From contig VYZB01000213.1 of NCBI GenBank assembly GCA_013397455.1, positions 396,279 to 460,278 of the forward strand: a stretch of 64,000 nucleotides of DNA, written 5' to 3'. The notes under the pieces are model-generated. The model did not search any database. It saw nothing but the letters and a program-made list of their open reading frames with translations, and was not told where the DNA came from. Made by a program: the position numbers and the translations under genes. Shown piece by piece: positions 24,101 through 35,832 of this stretch. This DNA is from Crotophaga sulcirostris. Taxonomy: Eukaryota; Chordata; Aves; Cuculiformes; Crotophagidae. Positions within the stretch are counted from its first letter, which is position 1, and every line of letters starts with the position of its first letter.

Positions 24101-27100
24101 AGTGAAAATTCATCATTCTGAAGTGATGTTATCACTCAAATTAGAACCCATAGTTTTTGTTTTCCAGGGAAGGCCCCTCACCCCCCCAAAAAAGACAGCT
24201 AGATTTCTATATCAAGAAAATACTCCTTCATAGGTGGCAGGAAAAAGAGACATGGGTGTTTCGCATATTAGAAGCTGACCGTAGTTATATTTCAAAGAAT
24301 GAATGCACAAGGTAGAAATGTGATACTTGTCAGGTTCCTAATACAAAAACATATTTCAAAGCTGCACAGTTCAACTCACCTTGAAGAACTCTTTACTCAG
24401 ATATAGGAAGAGCTCTGGTTCAATGCACATCAAAATGATGGGAGTTTCATGGTTGAAACATGGAACTTAGTTGAATCCTCTCAAGGACAAACCTGGGAAA
24501 GAGCTTTAGGATGTGTGAATATTTGATAATATTCTAGCAACAAATCAAGAACTAATTTTGTTCCATGTTTTACTTAGGTAAATTTCACTGTTAGTATGAA
24601 ACAATGAGTGACTGGTGCTTGAAAATTTGGCACCATGTCTCTGTGTCATAAGAGGTATTCAGTAGGAATAAACTCATGCCCTGCAGCTGTCACCCCAGAA
24701 GAGGTAGGGTCAACTGGGAGAGTTAGGGGTGACTAGAAGGATCAAGGAAATGGGTTTCTCTGAAATGAAATCGTAGTGCTCGGGTGGCAAACTGCTTCAG
24801 TGCAGCTCCCCCTCACTAAAATCTCTGGTGCCCAGATAGAAATTTTAACTCCTAATGATGTCAAGTTATCAAAAAGACAAAGAAACTATTATTTGTAAAG
24901 TAAGATTATCTTGTCCCTCAGTTTTTCTCAGCTTCTTTCTCCTGATTCATTCTCCATCGCAAATTCTGCCAATTTCTCAGCAGAGCAGTCTCTTGTTTTG
25001 GAAGTCATCCCACTGAAGCTCAGTAGGAGTTCCTGGACAGTAAGATGCTATTCATTTTACTAAAATAATCTAGAAGATGAAGAGTACTTGTGGAGTAGGT
25101 TATGTTTCTGCAACTATCATTAAGACAGCAGCATATGCAGCAATTTGACTGTGACAATAAAGCCATGCACTCTGTGCACTCAGGCAGGTGACATTGTTAG
25201 ACTGATATTGCCCAGCTTCTGACAATTTTCCAGCTTGTGCAGCTGTTGGGAACACATGGGCTTTAATGTTTCTGTTGTTAGCAATTCTTCCTCTTGTTTT
25301 TTCTTACATATACACACACATCCCACAGTCTGGATCTACTGAACACCCTGAACACTAAAATAACAGATTTGCTTTCAGAACAAGATAGTAATGGATTCAA
25401 CTAACCTTAATTATTGAATAGCTTCATTGCCTTGGAGCAAAAGTGAATATATTGCCATGTCTGTGATCTGCTTCTTTGATACTGGTAAAGATTTTATCAT
25501 GAGTGCATTAGGTATGTAGGATAATCTGAAAACTCTGAGTTAAGTCACAACTTGCTTCTTCCTGATTATTTTGAACATTTTGCAAGTATGGACATGTGTT
25601 GCATTTTAGCTGGCTACAGTAATGTCAGTGGAAAAGTAGGTGCTGTGCATTTCAAAGCTAATTAAACAGAATTTTGACAGCAGGTGAAAGTTATATGCCC
25701 TGTTCTTCCAAATATGCGTTCAGTGCAATCTGTCTTTTTAATTGGTCTGCAACCAATTAAATTATTCATTAAATGATTCAAATAAATAAGGGAAGTAAAT
25801 TTCAACTAAAATCCTGCTGAAGGGGAAACTGCCTTTTATTAAAATGGTTTCATATTATTTTGTTCTACATTCTGTAGAACAATCTGTAGAATTGATTCTG
25901 TAGTATCAATATTCTTGCCTCACTATGACAGAACTTGTTCAGATAAATAGCTGGCTACTTGGGTCTCAATATAAGTTTTTATTAAAAATGTTGATAAAAT
26001 TGCCATCACTTTTTTAAATGAACAGACCATGAACCATTGCATTACCCTGCAGCATTATTTAAATAATTGAGCAAATTCAAATATTTAGGGATCTTGTGCA
26101 CCTTAGTAATTAAACTCCAAAGTGAAGCACATGTGTAACCCAGCTGTTTTCTCATGCCCCAGTTCAAGGTAGAAAGAAAATTCAACAGTCTTACCGTTTG
26201 GCAAGTTATGCTTTGGATGGAAGAACACTAAGGAGCACAAATTGAAGGTTAATACTTCAGTAGCTGAGTTATTTTGGAAACCATCTGAAAGGAATTCATA
26301 TGCCTTTATTTGTGTTTACAACTGAAGGAAAAGTTGGGAGTAAGGCAAACAAATCCTAGAATCACATAGAGGATCACTGATATGAAAACCCCTGTCTCCT
26401 CAAAAAATTAGTTTTAATTACAATCTCTCTCAGAAAGTGGAAAGTTTTCACTTTAAACTATGATATAGGAATAAGAGACAAACCTGTTGATCAGTTGGCA
26501 AATGCATTCACCTGAGCAAAAGCTCAGTCTTGGAGGCAATTATTGGGTAACAATCTGGAACATGGGAAAGACTAATCTACTGGAAGAAGGACCTTCAGCT
26601 TTGGGAGAAGGCATTGAGACTAATAGAGTCCCTACGGACTTGAATATCCATCCCTGTTTAGTTATCAAAATCCCCAAATGGTTTTCTTGTTCTCCTTTCA
26701 TCTCTAGATAAAAGTTGGTACTCGCTTGCCAGCGACAAATTTTTCTGCTTTTTCTATTTGTGAATTTTAACACAGGCTATCTGTTCCAGATATAGTAGAT
26801 ACAACTGGTGCCCCAGAAATTTTTTTACGTTGAAAAAAGGTGAATCTGTCATTTAATGTAAACACCTTCATAGCTATATCTTCCTTTCTTACGTTGCCAG
26901 ATCCGGTATTTGTAGAATATAACACTGCTTGTCAAAAAGAAAATAGTTTCCAAAAGCCGGGGAAAAAGAGACCATCAAATAATCAAGAGCAAGATCTAGC
27001 CAAACCATTAATGGTATGGCAATGCATATGCACAATCCATGACTTTGCATAAGATACATAATGAACCTACACTTCTTACTGATTATATCCAGTCTCTAAT

Positions 27101-28104
27101 CTTATATTACGAAGATACTTTTAGGATTCATCTTTGAACCTAAGTCCTTACAGCTGAGATGATTCTTGTATCCTACTTTTGTCCATTATTTGGTACACCC
27201 TGAGCCATGACTCAAAGTCCAAGTTGCCTGGATACTTGATCTGATTTTGAGAACTATGTTAACCCAGCAAAGTTCTTAATGCTGAGCAGGGAACATTGCT
27301 CATTATGAAACCAAATAGAGAACAAATTAAAAAGACAAACTAAGAAAAACCACCACCAAAACTGAAAAGACGAACTGAAAAACAAGTCAGTGTGATGATC
27401 ACAATGAAACAAATACCTAAATCTGGTTGTTTTGAGAACAAATCAGATGACATTTACAGAAGTATAATCCATATTGAAACATTAATCATACCATTCTCTG
27501 TTTGTATCACTAGTATTTCATACAGACCTATGTGCATTTTACTTCCATGAAAATTTCTCACACTCCTGTAGGATGCACCACTATTAAGTGCAATTCTGTG
27601 TTGACGGTTCTTTCTAGCTACTGGAAATTCTAAAATATCACAGCATCTTTTCTAAAGAGATAATACTTTATTAGAAGTTGCCATGGCAAAGTGTGCTTTG
27701 AATAAGTTTGAGCACATCTATCATGCAATGCATGGCTTTCCGTAAGAGGTTTTCATCTTTATGTGGTACATTTCTTTTTCAGATTGTTTCACCTTCTTTG
27801 ATTTGATGTTTAAAAATCACTCAATACCTATTTCTACTCTTCACTTCATAGAGAGTAATCTCCACAGCCTTCAATGAGGACACAAGAAATAGACATGCTT
27901 GATTTTACCATGACTATATTTCAGCTCTCCCCACTACAATGAAGGAGTACATCTCAGTTGCTGAAATACAAAATCAGAAGATTTAGAGCTAGAAATAGCT
28001 TTGATTAGGTCCTCTCATCTCTGGTTTTGGCATTTCAGAAGTGCTGTCTTTCAAGGGTTTTTGTCTGAGTTAGCTATAAATAATTCCGTTTATCCATTAC
28101 CTGT
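21140..28104. other. Intergenic DNA, no gene seen
   Basis: About 7 kb of AT-rich DNA. Every open frame is below 95 codons and unremarkable. No repeats with clear boundaries were recognised. Confidence 0.55.
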
Positions 28105-29295
28105 TTAATGGATGAGGGAAAGGCTATGGATGTGGTGTACTTAGACTTTAGTAGAGTCTTTGACAACATTTCTCACAGTATTCTGATTGAGAAACTGGTT
28201 GCTATTGGCCTAGGCAAGCACACCCTCTGCTGGATTAAAAACTGGCTGGATTGCTGGACCAGAGGAGTAGTAGTAAATGGAGTCAAATCCAGTTGGAGGC
28301 CTGTCACAAGTGATGTTCTCCAGGGCTTAGTGTTGGGTCCAGTTCTGTTCAATATCTTTATCGATGATCTGGATGACGGGATTGAGTGTACCTTTAGTAA
28401 TTTCACAGAAGACATTAAGCTGGGTGGTAGTGTTGGTCTGCTTGAGGATAGGGAGGCTCTGCAGAGTGATCTGAACTGGCTGGATCGATGGGCTGAGACC
28501 AATGGGATGAGGTTCAACAAGGCCAAGTGCCGAGTCCTGAACTTGGGGCACAACAACCCCATGCACTGCTCCAGGCTTTGGGAAGAGTAGCTAGAAAGCT
28601 GCCTGTCAGAGAAAGATCTGGAATTGTTAGTTGAAAGCTGGCTGAATATGAGCCATCAGTGGTCCAAGTGGCCAAGAAGGCCAATGGCATCTTGGCCTGT
28701 ATCAGAAACAGTGTGACTAGCAGGAGCAGGGCAGTGATTGTGTCCCTGTACTCAGCACTGGTGAGGCCACACCTTGAGTAATGTGTGCAGTTCTGGGCCC
28801 CTCACTACAAGAAGGACACTGAGGTGCTGGGGCGCATCCATAGAAGGGCAACGAGGCTGGTGAAGGGACTGGAGAACAAGTCCTATGAGGAGCAACTGAG
28901 GGAACTGCAGTTGTTCAGCCTAGAGAAGAGGAGGCTGAGCAGAGGCCTCATCACTGCCTACAACTGCCTGAAAGGAGATTGTAGTGAGGTGAGTGTTGGT
29001 CTCTTCTCCCAAGTGACAGGTGATAAGATGAGAGGAAATGGCCTCAAATTGTGTCAGGGGTGGTTCAGATTAGACATTTGGAAAAATTTCTTCACCAAAA
29101 GGGTTGTCAGGCACTGGAACAGCTGCCCAGGGAGATGGTTGAGTCACCATCCCTGGAAGTGTTTAAAAAGATGGGTAGATGAGGTACTCAGGGATATTGT
29201 TTAGTAGTGGGCAGGTACAGTTGGACTCGATGATCTGAGAGGTCTTTTCCAACTAAGCGGTTCTATGGTTCTATGATGATTCTATGATTCTATGA
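28105..29295 (+). pseudogene. CR1 LINE, longest copy, with RT-domain ORF2 remnant
   Basis: This is a 1.2-kb 5'-truncated CR1. An open frame at 28108-28590 covers the reverse-transcriptase palm: VVYLDFS (motif A), then a block where the usual GVPQGS has become DVLQGL, then [10 protein letters not shown]. The active-site position, normally FADD before TKLGG, reads FTED here, so a catalytic Asp is lost. The frame then breaks. A second open stretch (28785-29204) carries the ORF2 C-terminal part including VVRHWNSCPGRW. The 3' UTR ends in TATGATGATTCTATGATTCTATGA at 29295. It is non-autonomous and dead, and not a host gene. Confidence 0.9.
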
Positions 29296-31583
29296 ACTCA
29301 GGCCATACAAGGACTGAGAACAAAACCAATTCATTTTTAATTGCAATTCCCTGATATTTGTAAAAGATTTTCCTTCATTGGAGAGCATCTTTAGTAGTCT
29401 GCCTTATATTTTCAATTCTTATATTTTTTCACCCTCCCTGCAGAAAACAAAACAATCAGGCAAACAGAAAAATCCCAGATTTTGCCATTATCTTTCATTT
29501 CAATTTGTATTATTGGCTTGGAATATAAATTATAGCATTCTGCTTACTGTCTTGATTTGTCTGTATGTAATTCAGATGCAGCCAACATTGGAAGATTTGC
29601 CATAGAAATAAAAACTAAGTACTGCACCTACTGTGCTTGGGTTTGGGTTTGTTTGGGGTTTTTTTGGTATCCTTATAGCTTTGTACTGAGACAAATTACT
29701 CAAGATTTTACTACAACACAGTCACTGTATTCTACACTTTTTTTTATGGACAGTTATGCAGGATAAGCATTCAGGAAGTTTTGCAAAAAATCAAATATTA
29801 GAATTGAATGAATATGGTATTGTACATGTCTTTTTATTGGGGGTGAACTAAAGGACTACACTTGATCTTCTAGAAGGTCTCTTGTGGGTTTAAGATGAAA
29901 TCAGTCAAGCAGTATTAAAAATAATAACGCAAAGTGTAGTCTACAAATAACTTAGAAACAAAAGGTTGGAATGATGAGTATCAGGAGCATTCCTGAAATA
30001 CATTAATGTCAATATTGAAATGGATAATTTTGAACAGTAGGTACATTTTAATTATCAAGCTATGCCTTGAAATATCATGTAAAGATGGAAAGTGTCTATA
30101 TTAATTAGATATACTATTTACTATGGCTATTGCAGTCAAGACTATATGACTGCTAAAATAACTTAAGACTGATGGTGGTGGTAATATTCTTGACTTTTTT
30201 GCTAATCTGTTTCCCTTAACATTAACTTGTATCTGCAGTACAAGCAGAGGGATGTCAGTGATTTGATTATACTATAAATTGTAATAAGGGTTTAAACCCT
30301 GCTGCTTGGATCAGCCAGTGACTCCACGTTACCTGTTGTTGTGAACACAATCTCCAGGAAAAAAACATTAAGGCTTGACATACATTCTCTGAAATTGAAA
30401 TTGTTGTTATAACAATTGCTCTATCATCTTGCCCAGAAGGAACTGACCAGATGAATTGTAAGTAATCACTTATTTCATATAAAAATGACTGACACCTTTA
30501 ATGAAAAATGTCTGTATTGTAGATTTATTGACAAAAGGATACAACATATTGCTCCCAAAAGAACCAGAACAATTTAATAGAGTAATATGAATGAGAGTAA
30601 AGAACCTGGAAGACAATTAATGACAATTAATTAGTTGTACTAACAGACCTTGAAAACTCTAGGGTAGTAGCCAAATCACTACACCATGTATATTTTGTTT
30701 TTCATATGTAGTGCAGACATTCTGGTGCAAGAGGAAAAACAAGAACAGATCTTCTGAGATATATTTGCCTTTGGTGAGAGCTGATTGATTTTGCAGTTGT
30801 TCCAAGCTGATAGCTAGCAAAGCAAACACTCCTGCAACTTATCTTCGCTTTCACTGGAAAACTGAAACCAAACCTAAATTATTGATCAAGTTTGTCAAAG
30901 TCTGAAAATGTTATGGTAAGCATATATTAGAAACCATGATGTAAAAGACCTTGAAACAGATTTCAAGAATCATTACTGTTTCAGGTGGAAACCCTTCAAA
31001 ACTCACTAGTTTCAAATCCTCAGATATTCATTCCTGAGATAAGAGAAGAATGGCTATAACAAGCCAAAACTTTTGATGTTCAAGTGACATTTTTTTAACA
31101 TTAATAGTTAATTCTTGCATTCATGAACGGGTTTTGTTTGTATGTTTGTGAGGGGGAGTGGATCCACAAAAGGTGTATTGTTTTTAATAGATATTATAAA
31201 AAACGTTTCTTTATGTTTGTGGGCACACACATGAGCAGATGTATAGGCTGGTGGAGGTGTAAGGAATCTGTGGAGTGCCTTTCTGACAGGCAGCAGGTTC
31301 ACATCCAGGGGATTCACTGTTGCAGCTGCCACGTGTCTGCACCCTTGTCCCACTCCGGGATTCCCTCGCCCCCACTGAACCTGCCCTGCTTCCACCCGTG
31401 GCTTGGCACACCCCAGTGCAGTGCAGGGCTCCTTTGTCTCACACCCCCCCCTAGTGGGACCTGGCTGCAGCGCGGGGCTCTGCCTGCACCCCCCCCACCC
31501 TCCCAACGCCTCCCTCCTACTCAGCTTCTCTTGTTAAACACTACTCTCCAATAAAATCAGAATTACCTTCGGTACTATTTAAG
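29296..31583. other. Intergenic DNA with C-rich patch
   Basis: Mostly AT-rich. It includes a G/T-rich run near 29640-29670 and a 14-bp perfect palindrome (30287-30300). From about 31250 to 31530 the sequence turns C-rich with few CpGs. That patch gives open frames on both strands, but they look compositional rather than coding. Confidence 0.5.
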
Positions 31584-31898
31584 TTATTCAGAATAATAAT
31601 ATAGCCAGCAATGAAACTGTTTAAAATGAGAAGGATGTATTCGGAAGCTCATACTTCAGGAAATAAAGATGACATATATATAAAATCTTTGCTACGTATT
31701 TACATAACCTTGAGATATGTGTATATATACACATATTGATGGTCTGTGTCAGGAATTAATTGTGTTGTCAACGCGATATTCACATCCCGATGAGTTGACA
31801 CTTTTATGATCCTGTGAAAATACTGAACTTTTTCAATTTTTTATTCATAATAATAATATAGCCACCAATAAAACTGTTTAAAATGAGAAGGATCTATT
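31584..31898. repeat. 58-bp direct repeats flanking a 199-bp inverted copy
   Basis: The segments 31584-31641 and 31841-31898 are near-identical (about four mismatches by eye); both run from TTATTCA through AATATAGCC to GAGAAGGAT. The 199 bp between them (31642-31840) is, in reverse complement, a copy of 34182-34393. Shared landmarks in order are AGCTCATACTT, the TA-repeat, GAGATATGT, CATATTGATGGTCT, CAGGAATTAA and CTTTTTCAATTTT. This looks like a segment copied from 2.4 kb away into a site whose 58 bp were duplicated. Confidence 0.8.
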
Positions 31899-34181
31899 TT
31901 TTGAACATTTTATTGTGCTTTTACTTTATTTTCAGAGTATAGAGCTTCTCTCACATTCAGATGTGGTGTAAATCAATACAAAAATATGGACTTTTTTATG
32001 TTCTATCCTTCAGTGTCTTCCAGGTTAATTTGCAGATGACACTTTCTCCTAGCCACCAAAACTTCAGACCCTTCTTAGGATTGGGATGTTAAACAATCCA
32101 TCAGGCATTTTGCCCAGTAGAAGTTATTCTTCTTGGCACAATCTGAAAATTGTGTCTAATACCTATCTGCAACCTTGGTGTGCAGAGCTGCATAGAAATG
32201 TGAGCTTGTAGTAAACCCAGTAATTAACAGTGACATAAAGAAAGATTACATTTCAGCATAACATTTAGAATTAAGATAAAGATTTTGGCTTAAAGACACA
32301 CAACGTTTCTTGTGCTGAATTATATTTTAGATCTTTCTGTACTGCTGTAATAGCCTGGAAGCTCCAAGTCAGCAATTGCCATGTCTGGAGGCACCTAATT
32401 TTCTGAGAAGTCCCTTAATTGCTTCCTGCTGTGACTGCTTAGGAGCATGCTGCTCTTAAGAGCATGAAGCTGCTTGATGCCTCAGTCTGTGGAGTCAGTG
32501 TAAGGAAATCATCTTTCCAAGCCAGAACAGGAATTTGAATAGGTTGGTTTTGTGGTGATCATCAGCGTGGCCACATTGATTAGCACTGCAATGTTAGGAT
32601 ACTTTTATGCATTTGATCTACAAAGCTCACTGTTATCCTTTCCTGAACATTTTAGTATCTTCAAAAATAAGACTAACAATGTGGCTATAATTTTTTGTTC
32701 ATTCTTTCATTGTTTTTGTTTTCACCCCTAAGCTTAAAACACTGGCAACCAATCATAGGTGTATGGGAATAAACCTTCCTCAGGACAATTCATAGAATAA
32801 AAGAAGCAAAATACTTTTGCCTACTAGCCCTGCACTGGGGAGTTTGCAGGAGAACCAAAAGAAGGTTCTCATATTTTTAAAGCACATAGTATTGGCTTAA
32901 ATGTATTTCCCTAGATTTCATTTATATTCAGAATAATTATATGCAATATATACTCAATTCCCAGTTGCCTGCCATACATTAGATTTACACATAACCAACC
33001 ACTGGAGTAAACCAGTTTTCAAAAACTCACGGTGAGTTGTTATAGCAGAGAACATAGTCTTGCAGGTCAAGCAGATTGCATGTCAAGGACTTTTACAGTT
33101 TCACACTGAGACCTATATATCCATTTCAAAGGCTTGCAGAAACCATATTTGTTCTTAATGTAGAATTCCTACATGAAATGAAGTAGTATTGAGGGTAAGG
33201 AATAAATGTTGAATAAGTAACTAAGATATTTTTATGTGCCACAGAAAGAAAAAAAAATCATGCAGGTGCTTTGGTATCACTTGAATTTGTAAAATGATCT
33301 GTGCTTTATTTATGTAATAGTTTCATGAAGTAATACAAAGATATTTTAGTTTGGTTTTAGAATTTTATTTGCAGTTTATACTGTACGTTTCCCTATCTTG
33401 TATCTAAGATTAGCCCTTATTTTCTGCGTTATTTGGTTCATCAGCATGATTTTCCCTTATCAGTAAACATTTTCAGCAGTTTCTTCTGCACTTATCAGCT
33501 CACCTGGGTTTGTACCTGTCACTACTTTCCAGGTTTCAGAAGAGGAATTTACCCAGAGGAGTATAAACAGTGATTAAAGAAGTTCATCTGAAACGTAGTA
33601 ATCACTTACAATTTCCAAAAACTAGTGTGCAATAGGTAGCAAAAGGAGTTCTCAGTCTCACGTAGGTTGTATCAGGTTGTGCTATCCCCATGTAATATTG
33701 TCAGAAATAAATATACATTCAACTCCATGTTATGAATACTTACCCCATCTTTAAGAGTATTTTTGAAAAACATAACAAGAAAAACAAGTTATTAGTGTTC
33801 TGGATTCTAAGTTTCCAAAAATGTAAAAGCAGCTTTCCCACATAGTCTGTTGTAAAAGTCTTTGGATTTCTGTGTTGATTCTTGCAGTTAGTGGGACTTT
33901 AAAAAAAAAAAGAAAAAAAAAAGAAAGAAAATATGCTACACTGATGATACAAATTTCCTCCAATTTAACTTTTGAAGTATTATTAATTTAATATTTTTGT
34001 TTTTCACTGAGTGGAAACAATGAACTTCTGATAATTCTGTACATGAAAAAAAACAGTTCTTGCTTATTCTTGCTTACCACTTGGAAAATGTTCATGTTCT
34101 TCTGTATGCACAGAGGTACTGGCAGCCAACTTTCCTCTTCCAAACTTAGTTTCATGCCTTTCTTAAAAAAAAAGTTCCAAA
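31899..34181. other. Non-coding spacer between the inverted copies
   Basis: This is 2.3 kb of AT-rich DNA forming the loop between the inverted copies. It contains an A-rich tract near 33901-33928. No coding frame or RNA gene is supported. Confidence 0.5.
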
Positions 34182-34393
34182 AATACAAAATTGAAAAAGT
34201 TCAATATTTTCACAAGATCATAAAACTCTGAACTCATTGGGATGTGAATATTGTATTGACAACACAGTTAATTCCTGACATAGACCATCAATATGTGTAT
34301 ATATACATATCTCAAAGTCATATAAATACGTTACACAGCTTTTATATATATATATATATATGTCATCCTTATTTCTTCAAGTATGAGCTTCTG
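34182..34393 (-). repeat. Inverted partner of the 31.6-kb repeat
   Basis: In reverse complement this matches 31642-31845 at roughly 85-90% by eye, including the sequences either side of the TA tract. This copy has a longer TA run (34343-34361) and lacks the 58-bp flanking repeats. It is therefore the more likely source of the duplicated segment, unless both are members of an unrecognised interspersed repeat family. Confidence 0.8.
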
Positions 34394-35673
34394 CACTGAA
34401 ATTGAGACTTAATGAAAACAGTGGGAGAAAATGACACATGCACGAGGAAGAAAACTTCACTTTCTGCCATAGTGCTTTAAGTGCTCGGTGGGGTGAAGAA
34501 AAGTCAGAATCTTGTTTCTTCCATGGGGATTACTTCTCTGTGTAGCATTAAACTGCTAGTAGCAGTAATACAATACAATCTCTCAGTTATTAGACAGTTT
34601 CTTTGCTTTGTCATTCTCTGCATGAAGGAGGGAGCTTAGGCTTCCCCCAGGAGAGATGTCATTCTGCTCCTGGAGTTCCTGGCACGCTCAAAGAAAACTG
34701 GAATAAAATGAGGAGGTCTCGCTACACAGTATAGGGCTTAAGCACTGATTCAAACAGAAGCCTGTTTGTATTCCGTAAATATTCTCACTTTTTTTTTTCT
34801 GAAATATTTCTCAGGTTAACGAAGTTTTTAATTCTTTTTGCAAAATGATGCTGTTTTCTCTATAGAAATAAAAGATGCATCCGTTTTCCTTCAGTTGTCC
34901 TCTGTCCTGCTAATTAAGGCAGTGGCTTGGAAAGCTAAAGATACTGTTTTGAAGCTTACATTCTCAACAGGGTTTCCAAACAAGTTTACCTCTTTGGGGG
35001 CAACTGTTCTGATCACTAAATAATTACGAAAAAACGCAGCAGCAGCAGGAGCGGGATCACAAGTGGCCTCAAACAGGAAGAAATGCATGGTGTGGGAAGC
35101 CCCACATGGCAGCTTGTCTGGAGTTGTTTTGGAAAATATGTGGCAAAACATGGGCACTGTAGGGAGAGAGGTGGAGGTACCTCTGGTTTCTTGGGGTTTC
35201 TGACCAAAGCAAGGGTGGGACCTGGGCTCTGAGCAGCACAACGTGGAGTGGTTCTGGGCATGCCAAGTACCACAAGTGCTGCCTGAGCTTTGCAGGAGTT
35301 CATGCTTTTCCAGAGCTCAGTAATCACTGAGGAAAGGCTGCTGGGCCAGAAATGAGGACTTCAGTGCTTCAGTTCCACGTCTGTAGTAGGACCTAAATTC
35401 TGCATTCATTCTTATCCTCAACGCTTACACTAAATCACCCTTTAAAAGCACTGGTACTTTTTTCCATAGAAGATAACATCTTACTGGCTTTGCCTACAAA
35501 GTTTTACTTAGATTTTAGACAGAATAATTAACAAGATATAACCTTGTTTTGCTGTGAGAACATTGAGTTAATTCTTGCACTCCTATAATCTGAAAATATT
35601 CTGTAAATATGAAATAGTCAGAGATTATTGGTACCCATTTTGGATTTTATTGTAACCAAGTGAAGTGTAAATG
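34394..35673. other. Intergenic DNA, no gene seen
   Basis: Overlapping minus-strand open frames at 34891-35327 have no recognisable domain and share the same DNA in different frames. They are treated as chance. Confidence 0.5.
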
Positions 35674-35832
35674 GGGAAGGTGTTGAGCTGCCATCCCTGG
35701 AGTTATTTAAAAGATGAGTAGATGTGGCACTTAGGGACACGGTTTAGTGGTGAACTTGGCAATGCTAGGTTTACCGTCAGACTTCATGATCTTAAAGGTC
35801 TTTTCTAACCTAAATGATTCTGTGATTCTATG
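35674..35832 (+). mobile_element. CR1 LINE 3' tail fragment
   Basis: The last roughly 160 bp of a CR1: CCATCCCTGGAG, GATGTGGCACTTAGGGACA, a degraded ATGATCTTAAAGGTCTTTTC core and the ATGATTCTGTGATTCTATG terminus. Confidence 0.85.

Noticed and set aside
28108..28590. Host gene of 160 codons
   Set aside because: It is CR1 reverse transcriptase with a damaged active site and a CR1 tail downstream.
29262..29295. Short repeated TATGATTC units as a CRISPR-like or satellite array
   Set aside because: These are the normal 3' terminal repeats of CR1.
30287..30300. 14-bp perfect palindrome AGGGTTTAAACCCT
   Set aside because: It is isolated, with no associated element; such palindromes occur by chance in AT-rich DNA.
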